The position numbers were made by a program, and so were the translations under genes. Positions 24,403 to 33,548 of a DNA stretch of 64,000 nt are shown one piece after another. Under the pieces are notes generated by a model. The model made no database searches. It had not been told where the DNA came from and saw nothing but the letters and a program-made list of their open reading frames with translations. Origin of the DNA: SZUA-584 sp041656035 (lineage in GTDB: Bacteria > Bacillota > Clostridia > Christensenellales > SZUA-584); assembly GCA_964586785.1 (NCBI GenBank), contig CAZPHS010000004.1, positions 59,168 through 123,167 on the forward strand, read 5' to 3'. Numbering within the stretch: the first letter of the stretch is position 1; every line of letters begins with the position of its first letter.

Positions 24403-25761
24403 TTGGATCATACAAAACAGATGGGAACTGCCCCTATATTAAAACTGGTTATTAAGTTTTCTCTGCCGACAATATTCGCCATGGTCGTCAACGCCATATA
24501 CAATATTGTAGACCGTATTTTTGTGGGGCATTTTGTAAACGAAGACGCGCTTGGGGGATTAACCGTCGTCTTCCCTATAATGATAATAATACTTGCGTTC
24601 GGCACTCTTTTCGCCATCGGCGGCGCCGTGCTTATTTCCATCAAACTGGGTGAGAATAAACTTGACGAAGCCACGATGTATTTTGGCAACACCGTATCCC
24701 TTATTGTTATCGGCAGCGCGGTTATGTCCGCGGTCAGCATAATATTTTTGCCCGATCTTCTTTTATTATCGGGCGCAACGCCGTCTAATCTTCCGTACGC
24801 GCTCTCTTACATGCATATTATTCTTCCCTGCGTTATTATTCAGCTTTCGTCTTTTGCTATGGCGGCGATAGTCCGCAGCGAAGGCAAACCTTACTTTGCG
24901 ATGATAAGCCAGGTTTCTTCGGCTCTAACAAACATAGTGCTGGATTACATTTTTATAGGACCTTTAAACATGGGGGTTGAGGGAGCCGCTATAGCTACCG
25001 TAATAGGCCAGTTCGTCGGTTTTGCCATACTGTTCCGATACTTCTTTATAAAAAAGCAAGGCATACTGAGGCTTAACGCAAACAGTTTGAAGCTTTCGGC
25101 GGCGCGTTTTGGCCGTATATGCGTCACGGGCGCTTCCAGCTTTGTCATAAATATAGGAACGGGCATCTCGGCCTCTTTTACAAACGCCGCTCTCGCCGTG
25201 TACGGGGGCGACGCCGCCATTACTTCCGCGGGCGCCATATCGAGCATATTTACGCTCGTGCTTATGCCGGTGCTCGGTTTGCTTCAGGGAATAGGCCCTA
25301 TAATGGGCTACAACCACGGTATGCGCCAGCCGTCGCGCGTATGGAGAACGCTATTTACGGGCATTGGCCTCGGCTCCGTTTTTACGGCGGCAATGTTTAT
25401 ACTTATACAAATATTTCCCGAGACCGCCGCTTCGCTTTTTTTAAAGCCGTCTTCGCCCACAATGGCCATGTGTGCTCACGGACTGAAGCTGAATTTAACA
25501 GCTTTGCCCGTACTTGCCTTCAGCGTTCTCTCAACCGCGTATTTTCAATCAACCGGCCGCGGATTAATAAGCTTATCTATAAGCCTGCTGCGCCAGCTCC
25601 TTGTTATTGCCGCCGTAAAAACGCTGCCGTATTATCTGGCGCTTGACGGCGTTTGGCTTTCGAGCCCCGCCGGAGAAATTCTGACAGTGGCGTTATCCGC
25701 TTGCCTGCTTATTGCCGCCGCCCGTACAAAACGCCCCGCTTCAATAGCCGACGAGGCATAA
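24403..25761 (+). CDS. MATE family multidrug/cation exporter
   Basis: This 453-residue inner-membrane antiporter with about 12 helices exports drugs or toxic compounds using Na+ or H+. The N-terminal LVIKFSLPTIFAMVVNAIYN and the NIVDRIFVGHF segment are typical MATE motifs, and the second half repeats the fold (MPVLGLLQGIGPIMGYNHG). The start was placed at the TTG at 24403 (SD GAGGAG), giving MDHTKQMG. An open frame reaches back to 24256 but precedes the promoter. It is monocistronic and divergent from the ABC operon. Confidence 0.93.
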   Translation: MDHTKQMGTAPILKLVIKFSLPTIFAMVVNAIYNIVDRIFVGHFVNEDALGGLTVVFPIMIIILAFGTLFAIGGAVLISIKLGENKLDEATMYFGNTVSLIVIGSAVMSAVSIIFLPDLLLLSGATPSNLPYALSYMHIILPCVIIQLSSFAMAAIVRSEGKPYFAMISQVSSALTNIVLDYIFIGPLNMGVEGAAIATVIGQFVGFAILFRYFFIKKQGILRLNANSLKLSAARFGRICVTGASSFVINIGTGISASFTNAALAVYGGDAAITSAGAISSIFTLVLMPVLGLLQGIGPIMGYNHGMRQPSRVWRTLFTGIGLGSVFTAAMFILIQIFPETAASLFLKPSSPTMAMCAHGLKLNLTALPVLAFSVLSTAYFQSTGRGLISLSISLLRQLLVIAAVKTLPYYLALDGVWLSSPAGEILTVALSACLLIAAARTKRPASIADEA

Positions 25762-25799
25762 CGGTATTACACAATTTGCTTTGCGGTTATCCGCGCAAG

Positions 25800-26363
25800 T
25801 CAACTTGTAGTAATTACAAAACAGCCCCTCCATTTGATTATCCTTTTTTCCTCTTCTCCGCAGCTTTCCGGATCGGGGCATACCGGTATCAAATCTGACG
25901 TAAAATTATTCGCGACCGCAAAATCGGTAACCGTTACGCTTTCTATAGATGGTATATCGGCAAAAGCGCAGCTTCCCCCGACCGGTTCGTCAATGTTTAA
26001 ACAGCCCGCGGAGGAAACCCAGCCGAGCATACTTGAGGCCGTTGTGTCAACGCATACGTCTGCCGTGTTTTCCGGCTCGTTATTAAACGCGGCAAACTGT
26101 TCCTGGGTATTATAGGCTTCGTCGCTTTGGATTATCGGAAAGGCGTTGCATATATACGATATCGTTCCCGTAAGATAGTAAATGTACATCAGTACCTGCC
26201 CTATCTCGGGAACTTCAATACTTTTCTGCTTGCCCGCAATTTGCAGCCTGCTTATATCAAACAAAACGCTTTTAACGCCGTTCGGTTCTGAAAAATCTTC
26301 GTCCAGCATAAACTGCGGCGGTATTTCAACTGTTGTGCAAAATGGCACCTTCACTACAGCCAT
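25800..26363 (-). CDS. uncharacterised Cys-containing protein
   Basis: I do not recognise this 187-residue protein. The start is firm (AGGAGG SD before the ATG). Residues about 1-85 are beta-rich with alternating hydrophobics (VPEIGQVLMYIYYLTGTISYI), faintly like the DUF3794/SPOCS repeat found in spore-coat and SipL proteins. The C-terminal half has six Cys and is acidic, and there is no signal peptide. A spore-coat role is only an inference from this resemblance and the genome type. No clear sigma-E, sigma-K or sigma-A promoter was read upstream. Confidence 0.6.
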   Translation of the reverse strand: MAVVKVPFCTTVEIPPQFMLDEDFSEPNGVKSVLFDISRLQIAGKQKSIEVPEIGQVLMYIYYLTGTISYICNAFPIIQSDEAYNTQEQFAAFNNEPENTADVCVDTTASSMLGWVSSAGCLNIDEPVGGSCAFADIPSIESVTVTDFAVANNFTSDLIPVCPDPESCGEEEKRIIKWRGCFVITTS

Positions 26364-26508
26364 AATAAAAATAAACCTCCTGATTATAAATTGGTGTTTT
26401 ACACCATACTGTATATTATTTATGACTGCCGTTTTGTGTGAATACGGCGCTCTTTGTATAGACGCGCAAGCGGTATTACGCGCATTTTCTTAAAGTATTT
26501 ATACGCAA

Positions 26509-26580
26509 AGAGCCGGGTTAAAAAACCCCGGCTCTCATCTATGTGAAAAGAGCAATAATTTGGAGGGCAATTGCTCTTTT
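26509..26580. terminator. two successive hairpins in a divergent gap
   Basis: The first stem is AGAGCCGGG/CCCGGCTCT (26509-26535) with an A-rich loop. The second is AAAAGAGCAAT/ATTGCTCTTTT (26546-26580) with a 13-nt loop and its own A/T flanks, so it could terminate in either direction. They lie in the 348-base gap between two divergent genes, where no terminator is needed. They may bracket or end an unseen short RNA. Confidence 0.5.
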
Positions 26581-26655
26581 ACATACTGGTATCTTTCCCA
26601 AAAATAAATCTTTAAAACGATTTTAAAAACTTTATAACATTTTTTTATACGATTT

Positions 26656-26684
26656 TTGATTAATCATTCCGCGCGTGGTACAAT
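26656..26684 (+). promoter_or_regulatory. sigma-A promoter of the CGGC gene
   Basis: The -35 is TTGATT (26656-26661), the spacer 17 nt and the -10 TACAAT (26679-26684). The SD GGAGG is at about 26697-26701. Confidence 0.75.
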
Positions 26685-26711
26685 TGCTGATAAATCGGAG
26701 GGCGTTTTAAA

Positions 26712-27044
26712 ATGAAGATTGGTATAATAAGGTGTATGCAAACCGAGGACATGTGCCCCGCCACAGTAGATTTTCAATTCGCGCGGGAAAAGAAAGGCGC
26801 GTTTGAAAACATAGGGGGAGAAGTGGAGATAATAGCCGTAAACTCATGCGGGGGATGCCCCGGAAAAAAGGCGGTGCCGCGGGCAATGGAGATGGCGCGG
26901 CGCGGCGCGGAGGCTATAGCGCTCGCTTCCTGCATAACAAGAGGCAACCCTATCGGCTACCCCTGCCCTTTCGCCAAGAAAATACGCGACGCTATTGCGG
27001 CAAACATAGATGATAATATTAAAATTATTGACTACACCCACTAA
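26712..27044 (+). CDS. CGGC domain protein
   Basis: This 110-residue protein of the CGGC family carries conserved Cys and His residues thought to bind metal. Visible are RCMQTEDMC at 7-15, the name-giving SCGGCPGK at about 45-52, ASCITRG near 77 and YPCPF near 89. It starts from an SD-backed ATG behind a good promoter and is monocistronic. Function is unknown; in other anaerobes such proteins appear near redox or corrinoid genes, which is a weak hint only. Confidence 0.85.
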   Translation: MKIGIIRCMQTEDMCPATVDFQFAREKKGAFENIGGEVEIIAVNSCGGCPGKKAVPRAMEMARRGAEAIALASCITRGNPIGYPCPFAKKIRDAIAANIDDNIKIIDYTH

Positions 27045-27087
27045 GCCCGCGCTTACAAACCCCGTATAATAACTAAAGCCCGATTAG

Positions 27088-27828
27088 TCAGTTGTTTGCG
27101 CAAACCGCGCGCTCAAGCCTTTTCTTTCGTTCCGCAAGATACGATTCAAACCGTTCCGCCGTTGCGTTTACAACCAATTCCTCCGGAAAATTATTTTTCT
27201 CCAGTATGCGTAAAGCCGTGTCATGGCCGCCTATATCGGAAGCGAAATGTGCGTCGCTTGACACGGCGACCCGCACGCCGTACTTGCGGCACAGCTTAAG
27301 ATACCTTTCCGCGTTGGCTATGCCCCCTCGCCGGTAGTTAAAAGAGTGGTCGTTAACCTCGAGCAGTTTTCCGTACCGCGAGGCGGCTTTTACTACCGCC
27401 TCGTAATCGAGGAAAAAACCCGGGTTGTCCGGATGGGCGATTATATCTATATATTTATTGGCAAGCGCGCCTATCGCCGCCTGCGTGTCAAGCTTTACGC
27501 CTTGAGAAGGCAATACCACCTCGTGCATGCCCGCTATTACAAAATCCACTAAATCAATATATTTGCCGCTTATATCTATATCGCCGCGGCTGTTTATTAT
27601 ATTGGCCTCCACTCCCGGATAAATGCGCACCCCCTCTATGCGGCTTGGAATGTAAGGATATGTGCCTATATTAAATTCGGGCGGAGCGCCGGGAAGTGAC
27701 GGCCCGTGGTCTGTAAGCACAAATCCGTACAGCCCTTTTTTTGCCGCCGCGGCGGCGTTCTCAAGCAGTGTGGAATGCGCGTGACCGGATAAAACCGTAT
27801 GCGTGTGGGTATCAATTTCTATTTTCAT
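27088..27828 (-). CDS. PHP domain phosphatase (YcdX-like)
   Basis: This 246-residue metal-dependent phosphoesterase has a PHP fold. The N-terminal DTHTHTVLSGHAHST and the TDHGPSLPG, GVEANI, HPDNP, NDHSFN and SSDAH segments supply the metal ligands of the trinuclear site. The start was placed at the ATG at 27828 (SD GGAG); the extra residues to 27846 are not supported. It is 24 nt downstream of metH on the same strand, so it is probably the last gene of the methionine synthase operon. Its natural substrate is unknown. Confidence 0.9.
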   Translation of the reverse strand: MKIEIDTHTHTVLSGHAHSTLLENAAAAAKKGLYGFVLTDHGPSLPGAPPEFNIGTYPYIPSRIEGVRIYPGVEANIINSRGDIDISGKYIDLVDFVIAGMHEVVLPSQGVKLDTQAAIGALANKYIDIIAHPDNPGFFLDYEAVVKAASRYGKLLEVNDHSFNYRRGGIANAERYLKLCRKYGVRVAVSSDAHFASDIGGHDTALRILEKNNFPEELVVNATAERFESYLAERKKRLERAVCANN

Positions 27829-27852
27829 GTCGTCTCCGTAAAGCAAATTTTT

Positions 27853-30225
27853 TTATTCGGAAAGCTCCTGCGCGATTTTCACCGCGCCCGCGGCGTCCGC
27901 GGCGTAACCGTCGGCGCCTATGCTTGAAGCGTAATCCCGCGTTATTACAGCGCCGCCTACAAGCACCTTAGCCGAAAGCCCAAGCTGTTTTTTAAGCTCT
28001 ATAACCTTTTCCATCTCCTGCGCCGTCGTTGTTATAAGGGCGGACAAACCTATTATATCAGCCTTGTGCCGCCGCGCCGCGCTTATAATAGATTCGGCGG
28101 GTACATCCTTGCCAAGGTCAATTACCTCAAACCCGTGGTTTTTAAGCAGCATGGCGACAAGGTTCTTGCCTATATCGTGTATGTCTCCCCGCACTGTGGC
28201 TATAACGACCTTCTTTTTGTTATTCGACGCCGCGTCCGCGGTTATGTATCTCTCAAGGCGCTCAAACGCCGCATGTGCGGCTTCCGCGCTGTAGATAAGA
28301 TGCGGGAGAAAATAAACGCGCCGCTCATATAAGTCTCCAACCTCATCAAGAGCCGGTATTATCATTTCATCTATAACTGCCTGCGGTGACTTTCCCAGTT
28401 TTATCTGCGTATCCACAAGCGCCGCAACGCTTTTTTTCTTTCCCGATAGAATACAGTCATAAAGCGTGTCAGATTTGCTTTTCGGAGCTTTTTCTTCCGC
28501 AAAACGCTCCAGATAGCGCGCAAACCCTTTGTCGCGGGCGGTAAGCGCTTCCGCGGCGCAGCAAAGATTAACAAGCGTAATATCGTTCGGGTCCATTATA
28601 GCCGAGGACAAGCCGTTCGCCATAGCCATAATAAGATACGCCGCGTTTATCTGCGAACGCGAGGGCAGACCGAAAGAGCCGTTCGACAGTCCGACGACCG
28701 TATTAGAACCGTTATCGCCGCACCATTTTATAACTTTTAATGTTTCATTTGCGGCTTGCGGGTCGGAGGACACCGCCATAACAAGAGCGTCAACAAGATA
28801 GCTTTCCTTGTCTATACCGCCCTCGCTCAGCTTGGCGCAGGCGGTTTTTATAACCTCAATCCGCTCCCGCGCGGTTTTGGGTATCCCTTCATCGCCTATA
28901 GGCAGCAATATAAACATTGGATTGTATTTTTTTATAACAGGCAGCAGCGCCTCAAAATGCGCGCTCTTGCAGGACAGCGAATTTAATAGCGCGCGCCCCG
29001 GATAAGCGCGCAAAGCCCGCTCCGCCACGTTGGCGTTTGATGTGTCTATGCAAAGCGGAAGCTTTATCCGCGCGCTCAGCGTTTCAATTGCTTTTTTCAT
29101 CGCGGAGTTTTCGTCCGCGCCGGGAACGCCCATATTAACATCAAGTATATCGGCGCCGCCTTCCCTTTGCTCCGCGCCCAAACTAAGAACGGTATCAAAA
29201 TCGCCGGTTATTATGGCTTCCTTAAGCTTTGGTTTGCCGGTGGGGTTTATGCGCTCGCCTATTATACGAAATTCCCTGCCAAAGTATACGGTATCCAAAG
29301 CCGTAACCGCGGGCGGCAATGCGCTTTTCGGTTTGTACGGCGTAAGCTTGGCTGTTTCCCGCGCTATAGCCCGAATATAGTCCGGGTTTGTGCCGCAGCA
29401 GCCCCCTATAAGATTTGCTCCCGCCTCGCAAAGCGGTTTTACGTATTTTCGGAATTCTTCACATGAAAGGTTAAAATGCTGCCTGCCGTCTTTTATCACC
29501 GGCATTCCGGCATTGGGTTTAACTATAAGGGGCGCCGTAGAGACGGCTTTCATGTCCGCAAGCGCGGGAAGCATCTCCGCGGGGCCTGTAGAGCAGTTTA
29601 AGCCCACGACGTCCGCGCCCGCGCATATAAGGGCGATAGCGGCGGCGGCGGCGCCTGTGCCCGTCAGCGTGCGTCCGTGCTTATCGAATGTCATGCTGGC
29701 CACAACGGGAAGGCCGCACGCCTCTTTCGCGGCGATTACGGCGGCTCTCGCTTCCTGTATGTCAATCATAGTTTCGATAACCAGAAAATCCGCACCGCCC
29801 CGCTCTAAAGCCTTGGCCTGCCGCTTATAAACCTCTATGGCTTCCTCTAAATCAAGCTCGCCCAAAGGACGCAAAAATACGCCCGTGGCGCTCATATCCC
29901 CGCCCACAAAAGCCTTGTCCCCCGCGAGCCGAGCGGTTATATTGGCAAGCTTTATATTTAAATCCTCCGCTTCGTCTTGCAGCCCGAAATCTTTAAGCTT
30001 TATCGCGTTGGCGCCGAGAGTGCAGGTGTAAATTGCGCGCGAGCCGGCGTCTAAATAACGCCGCTGCACATCGCGCAGCAAATCCGGATTTTGAGCGGCA
30101 AAAAGCTCCGGACATTCACCGGGTTTTAAACCGTTCTCCAGCAGAAAAGTGCCGGTCGCGCCGTCAAGTATAAGAAGCCGCCGCTTTATGTACTCCAAAA
30201 ATGACAGCCCGTCTATTTTTTTCAT
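27853..30225 (-). CDS. metH: cobalamin-dependent methionine synthase (without activation domain)
   Basis: MetH transfers the methyl group of methyltetrahydrofolate through cobalamin to homocysteine. It has 790 residues in this order: homocysteine-binding barrel (about 1-290; zinc ligands in GLNCSTGP and GGCCGTNPD), pterin-binding domain (about 310-560; GERINPTGK, DVNMG), helical cap (about 570-650) and B12-binding domain (about 655-790; DIHDIGKN with the cobalt-binding His). The C-terminal AdoMet activation domain of the 1200-residue enzymes is missing. A separate gene directly upstream encodes an activation-like domain. Confidence 0.95.
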   Translation of the reverse strand: MKKIDGLSFLEYIKRRLLILDGATGTFLLENGLKPGECPELFAAQNPDLLRDVQRRYLDAGSRAIYTCTLGANAIKLKDFGLQDEAEDLNIKLANITARLAGDKAFVGGDMSATGVFLRPLGELDLEEAIEVYKRQAKALERGGADFLVIETMIDIQEARAAVIAAKEACGLPVVASMTFDKHGRTLTGTGAAAAAIALICAGADVVGLNCSTGPAEMLPALADMKAVSTAPLIVKPNAGMPVIKDGRQHFNLSCEEFRKYVKPLCEAGANLIGGCCGTNPDYIRAIARETAKLTPYKPKSALPPAVTALDTVYFGREFRIIGERINPTGKPKLKEAIITGDFDTVLSLGAEQREGGADILDVNMGVPGADENSAMKKAIETLSARIKLPLCIDTSNANVAERALRAYPGRALLNSLSCKSAHFEALLPVIKKYNPMFILLPIGDEGIPKTARERIEVIKTACAKLSEGGIDKESYLVDALVMAVSSDPQAANETLKVIKWCGDNGSNTVVGLSNGSFGLPSRSQINAAYLIMAMANGLSSAIMDPNDITLVNLCCAAEALTARDKGFARYLERFAEEKAPKSKSDTLYDCILSGKKKSVAALVDTQIKLGKSPQAVIDEMIIPALDEVGDLYERRVYFLPHLIYSAEAAHAAFERLERYITADAASNNKKKVVIATVRGDIHDIGKNLVAMLLKNHGFEVIDLGKDVPAESIISAARRHKADIIGLSALITTTAQEMEKVIELKKQLGLSAKVLVGGAVITRDYASSIGADGYAADAAGAVKIAQELSE

Positions 30226-30822
30226 TTACTCAACCCCCGCGACGGCAATCACCGATTTTTCGGGTGAAAGCATGTATTTGTCGTTTATGCTAACTTTCAG
30301 CGTATTCAAATCGAGCATATCAAAAAAAAGCTTTTGATATTTTATATCTAGGTCTCCGTAACCCGCGCTGTAACGGCGCTTAGTCAATTTTTGCCCCATG
30401 CGGCGCAGCGACTCGTTTTTTCCGCTCATTAGAACGCCCAGCGCGCCGTCCGCCAGTTCCGAGGCGTACGCGTCATATACAAGCGCTTTTAGCCCCTCGC
30501 CGTTTCGCATAGCCGTATTTATTTTTTCAACGTCATGCGCGGGTATTGTCGCGCACATTATATAAACACTGGCGCTATCCTTAAGAAGTTCCGCCAGCTT
30601 TTTTGAGGCGACCAACGCGCCGCCCATTTTTATTCCGCCTTCCGCGCGGCTGAAAGGAAACGTCCCCGCCCTTCCGGCGACGCTGAACGCGCCCGCGGAA
30701 TTTCTCAAAAAAGTATCAATATCGGCATTAAGCCCAGCTGAAAACCGCGCCCTAAAAGCACCCATACGTTGTATAACGCTTTTTTTATCCGGCACAAACG
30801 GAATATAAGAAAAATGCTCCAT
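30226..30822 (-). CDS. stand-alone methionine synthase activation-domain protein
   Basis: This 198-residue protein resembles the C-terminal reactivation domain of MetH, which binds AdoMet and remethylates oxidised cobalamin together with a reductant. Helical N- and C-terminal parts and the KRRYSAGYGDLDIKYQ segment near residue 148 match the RxSPGYxDxPLxxQ motif of the family. Its stop abuts the metH start without a gap, so the two are translationally coupled and probably form one split enzyme. It is the first gene of the operon, behind a sigma-A-like promoter. Confidence 0.82.
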   Translation of the reverse strand: MEHFSYIPFVPDKKSVIQRMGAFRARFSAGLNADIDTFLRNSAGAFSVAGRAGTFPFSRAEGGIKMGGALVASKKLAELLKDSASVYIMCATIPAHDVEKINTAMRNGEGLKALVYDAYASELADGALGVLMSGKNESLRRMGQKLTKRRYSAGYGDLDIKYQKLFFDMLDLNTLKVSINDKYMLSPEKSVIAVAGVE

Positions 30823-30841
30823 ACGGCACCTCTTTTAAAAT

Positions 30842-30870
30842 ATGATACAATACTTAGGTCTATTATTCAA
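30842..30870 (-). promoter_or_regulatory. promoter of the activation-domain/metH operon
   Basis: The -35 is TTGAAT (30865-30870), the spacer 17 nt and the -10 TATCAT (30842-30847). The leader is too short for a SAM riboswitch. Confidence 0.65.
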
Positions 30871-30874
30871 CCAC

Positions 30875-30903
30875 TTGAAAAAGCCGCTTGGGTGTGTTTA
30901 AAT
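30875..30903 (+). promoter_or_regulatory. promoter of metF
   Basis: The -35 is TTGAAA (30875-30880), the spacer 17 nt and the -10 a modest TTAAAT (30898-30903). It is back to back with the metH operon promoter. Confidence 0.5.
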
Positions 30904-30932
30904 GGATTAAATCTATGGGACAGGAGCATTAA

Positions 30933-31802
30933 ATGAGCATACTTGACAGACTCGCGGACGCCGACGGCGCGTTTTCGCTTGAATTTTTTCCGCCTAAAAA
31001 AGAAATGCCTCTTGATTCGGTTTATGGCGCGATAGAGGAATTGTCCGTTTACAAGCCCGTATTCGCAAGCGTAACATACGGCGCGGGCGGCGGCGACAGC
31101 AAACGTACAATAGAAATATCATCGTACGTGCGTTCTTTGGGAGTTGAGGCTATCGCCCATTTAACATGCGTCGGCGCGAATGAGAAGCAGACGGAGAATA
31201 TGCTTAACGCTCTTGAAACGGCCGGTATATATAACATTTTGGCTCTCCGCGGCGACGTGCCCGACGGAATAAGCAAATATAAAGCGTTTAAACACTATAA
31301 GCACGCGAGCGATCTTATTAAACAAATAAAAAAGCGCGGCTGTTTTACAATAGGCGCCGCGGCTTATCCCGAGGCTCACTGTGAAGCGCCCTCACTTTTG
31401 GCCGATATAGGGAATATGAAATTGAAAATCTCCGCCGGAGCCGATTTTTTTGTGACGCAGCTGTGCTTTGACGAGAACGCAATACTTAACTTTTTTGATT
31501 TGCTGTGCAAAGAGGGAATAAAAACTCCTGTGTCGGTAGGCATTATGCCGGTGTTAAACCCCAACCAGATAATAAGAATGGCTTTGCTTTCCGCGTGCTC
31601 TATTCCCGCCCGTTTAAGCAAAATAGTGTGTCTTTACGGTAATGATACGGAATCGTTTAAAAAAGCGGGTATAGAATATGCCGTTAATCAGATAAACACG
31701 CTGCGTGATAACGGAATAAACAAATTTCACCTTTATACAATGAACAAGGCCGCCGAAATCAAAACGCTTATATCTTTAAGCGGCATTGCCAATCTACCTT
31801 GA
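30933..31802 (+). CDS. metF: methylenetetrahydrofolate reductase
   Basis: This FAD-dependent TIM-barrel enzyme reduces 5,10-methylene-THF to 5-methyl-THF, the methyl donor of MetH. It has 289 residues, a typical length. The N-terminal SLEFFPPK with its catalytic Glu, the VTYGAGGG motif near 49-56, NILALRGD near 100 and the FVTQLCFD flavin-site segment near 173 are present. An ACAGGAG SD precedes the ATG. It is divergent from metH, so the methyl supply and the methyl user share one 110-bp control region. Confidence 0.96.
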   Translation: MSILDRLADADGAFSLEFFPPKKEMPLDSVYGAIEELSVYKPVFASVTYGAGGGDSKRTIEISSYVRSLGVEAIAHLTCVGANEKQTENMLNALETAGIYNILALRGDVPDGISKYKAFKHYKHASDLIKQIKKRGCFTIGAAAYPEAHCEAPSLLADIGNMKLKISAGADFFVTQLCFDENAILNFFDLLCKEGIKTPVSVGIMPVLNPNQIIRMALLSACSIPARLSKIVCLYGNDTESFKKAGIEYAVNQINTLRDNGINKFHLYTMNKAAEIKTLISLSGIANLP

Positions 31803-33290
31803 TTTTTTGGCCTTTTCCCTGTACATATCGGAATCCGCAACGCTTATAAGCGTTTCCGCCGTTTCGTCCCGCCCGTAACCCGCCTGCATAAATCCAAAGC
31901 TCATCGTTATGCCGCCGCGCCCGTTGGCGCAGCATTTGGCGACCGCCCTTTCCATCCGTATCGCAAGCAGCTTAGCCTGCGCCGCCCTTATATCCGGCAG
32001 TATAAGCACAAATTCGTCTCCGCCCATGCGGCATACATAGCCCGACTCTTCAACATGGTTTTTTAATACGTCGGCGGCGGCGCGTATCATGGCGTCGCCC
32101 GTCCCATGACCGCATGTATCATTTATACGCTTTAACCCGTCTATATCCGCAAAACATACAGTTAAAGGCGTCTTTAGCCGTTTACATCGGGAATACACGC
32201 TTTTTAACATTTCAAGACCGGCGCGGCGGTTTAAAAGACCGGTTAACGCATCGGTTTTCGCCATCTGCTCCAGCCTTGTTTCAGCCTGTTTGTATTTTGT
32301 GACGTCGGTGAGCAGCGTCGCGACAATTGTCTGCTTCTTCCGGCGCATAGGCGCGTGCGTTATATGAAAGCACCGCCCCCGCGCGTCCGTATATTCGGAC
32401 GACCTGTTAATTCCATCGCGCAAATCGGCGCGAAACATCTCGCTTACCATACGCGCGCAATCCTTGCCGAACAATTCCGCGTACGCTTTGTTCTTATAAA
32501 GCAGTTTCATAGAATCCGTGTCCCAAATCGCAAAGCCGTGCTCCAATGAATTTAATCCGCAATCTACTATCTTTGTTTTAGGCATATCGGGAGCGAAGGT
32601 TTTATAAAGCCGCACATAGTTTTCAATCTGTTTTTGCACCGTTACGTCGGCTTCTTCGTCAAAAAAATACACCGCCGCGCCCCCGGTTCCGTTCTTTTTT
32701 ATATACGCCGAGGAAAAAGCGTACTTGGCGGATTTTAATTTTCGCAGCCTTTCGGTTTCTTTTTGCGGGCTGTCGTCAAAATCATGGCTTAAAACGGGCA
32801 CGCATACGCTTCTTCTTTTGCGCCATTCGGCTTTTATTTTGTAACGGGAGTTATCCCTCTCATAAGCGGACGCGCAAAAAGCGCCCGTGTACTGCGCCGT
32901 TAAAGCAAGAAAAGCATATAAAGGATGCAAAGCGCCTTTGGTAAAAATATTAACTATTCCCGTTGTAACCGCGGACTCTCCGCTGTCTTGCTTTGTCTGT
33001 GTTACAACAACTATAAGCGCTTGTATATTATCATAAACAGTTTCGCCGGCTGTTATTTGCGCGCTTAATGTCTGCTGATTTATTTGAAGCGTTATCATCT
33101 CTCTGCCGCCTTTTGAGCAGGCCTCTTCAAGAGAAATTCCCTGCGGAAAGTCGGCGAGAACATCGCCGCGCGCAATGCCGTATTTTCTGGCACGGGAATT
33201 AGCATACAGTACGCCGCCGTTGCTTTTATCGAGAATAAACGCGGGCAACGGCAGCTCTTCAATTTGTATCGTATTATTGCTGCTGTCCAT
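31794..33290 (-). CDS. PAS-containing diguanylate cyclase (GGDEF)
   Basis: The protein has 498 residues: an N-terminal PAS-like region (about 5-110), a middle sensor-like region (about 115-235), a second PAS (about 245-335) and a C-terminal GGDEF domain (about 340-498). The active site reads GGDEF intact, and DALTGLLNRR and FADIDGLKRIND are standard, so c-di-GMP synthesis is likely. No transmembrane segment is seen, so it is cytoplasmic. Its 3' end overlaps the convergent metF end by 9 bp. The signal sensed is unknown. Confidence 0.92.
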   Translation of the reverse strand: MDSSNNTIQIEELPLPAFILDKSNGGVLYANSRARKYGIARGDVLADFPQGISLEEACSKGGREMITLQINQQTLSAQITAGETVYDNIQALIVVVTQTKQDSGESAVTTGIVNIFTKGALHPLYAFLALTAQYTGAFCASAYERDNSRYKIKAEWRKRRSVCVPVLSHDFDDSPQKETERLRKLKSAKYAFSSAYIKKNGTGGAAVYFFDEEADVTVQKQIENYVRLYKTFAPDMPKTKIVDCGLNSLEHGFAIWDTDSMKLLYKNKAYAELFGKDCARMVSEMFRADLRDGINRSSEYTDARGRCFHITHAPMRRKKQTIVATLLTDVTKYKQAETRLEQMAKTDALTGLLNRRAGLEMLKSVYSRCKRLKTPLTVCFADIDGLKRINDTCGHGTGDAMIRAAADVLKNHVEESGYVCRMGGDEFVLILPDIRAAQAKLLAIRMERAVAKCCANGRGGITMSFGFMQAGYGRDETAETLISVADSDMYREKAKKSR

Positions 33291-33548
33291 AACTGTCCTT
33301 ATCTTTAGCCAATATGAAAGATTATACGCATATATTTATAAAAATATTGGCGAACCGCGCCGTATTTTTAAAATATTTTCGGCTTTTTTCGCTAAATTCC
33401 GTTATATACCCAAAATAGTGTGGTATTTAACAATATATAAGCGGTGAATAATTTATTACGAAAAACATTGAAAATATCGCCTTAGCGGCAAAAGACACGA
33501 TAAGTACAAATCGTATAATTTCCCGTATAAATCAGAAGGAGGCCGGCC

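Noticed and set aside
30823..30932. SAM or cobalamin riboswitch in the metH/metF divergent region
   Set aside because: The gap is only 110 bases, filled by two promoters and SDs; no riboswitch core sequence found.
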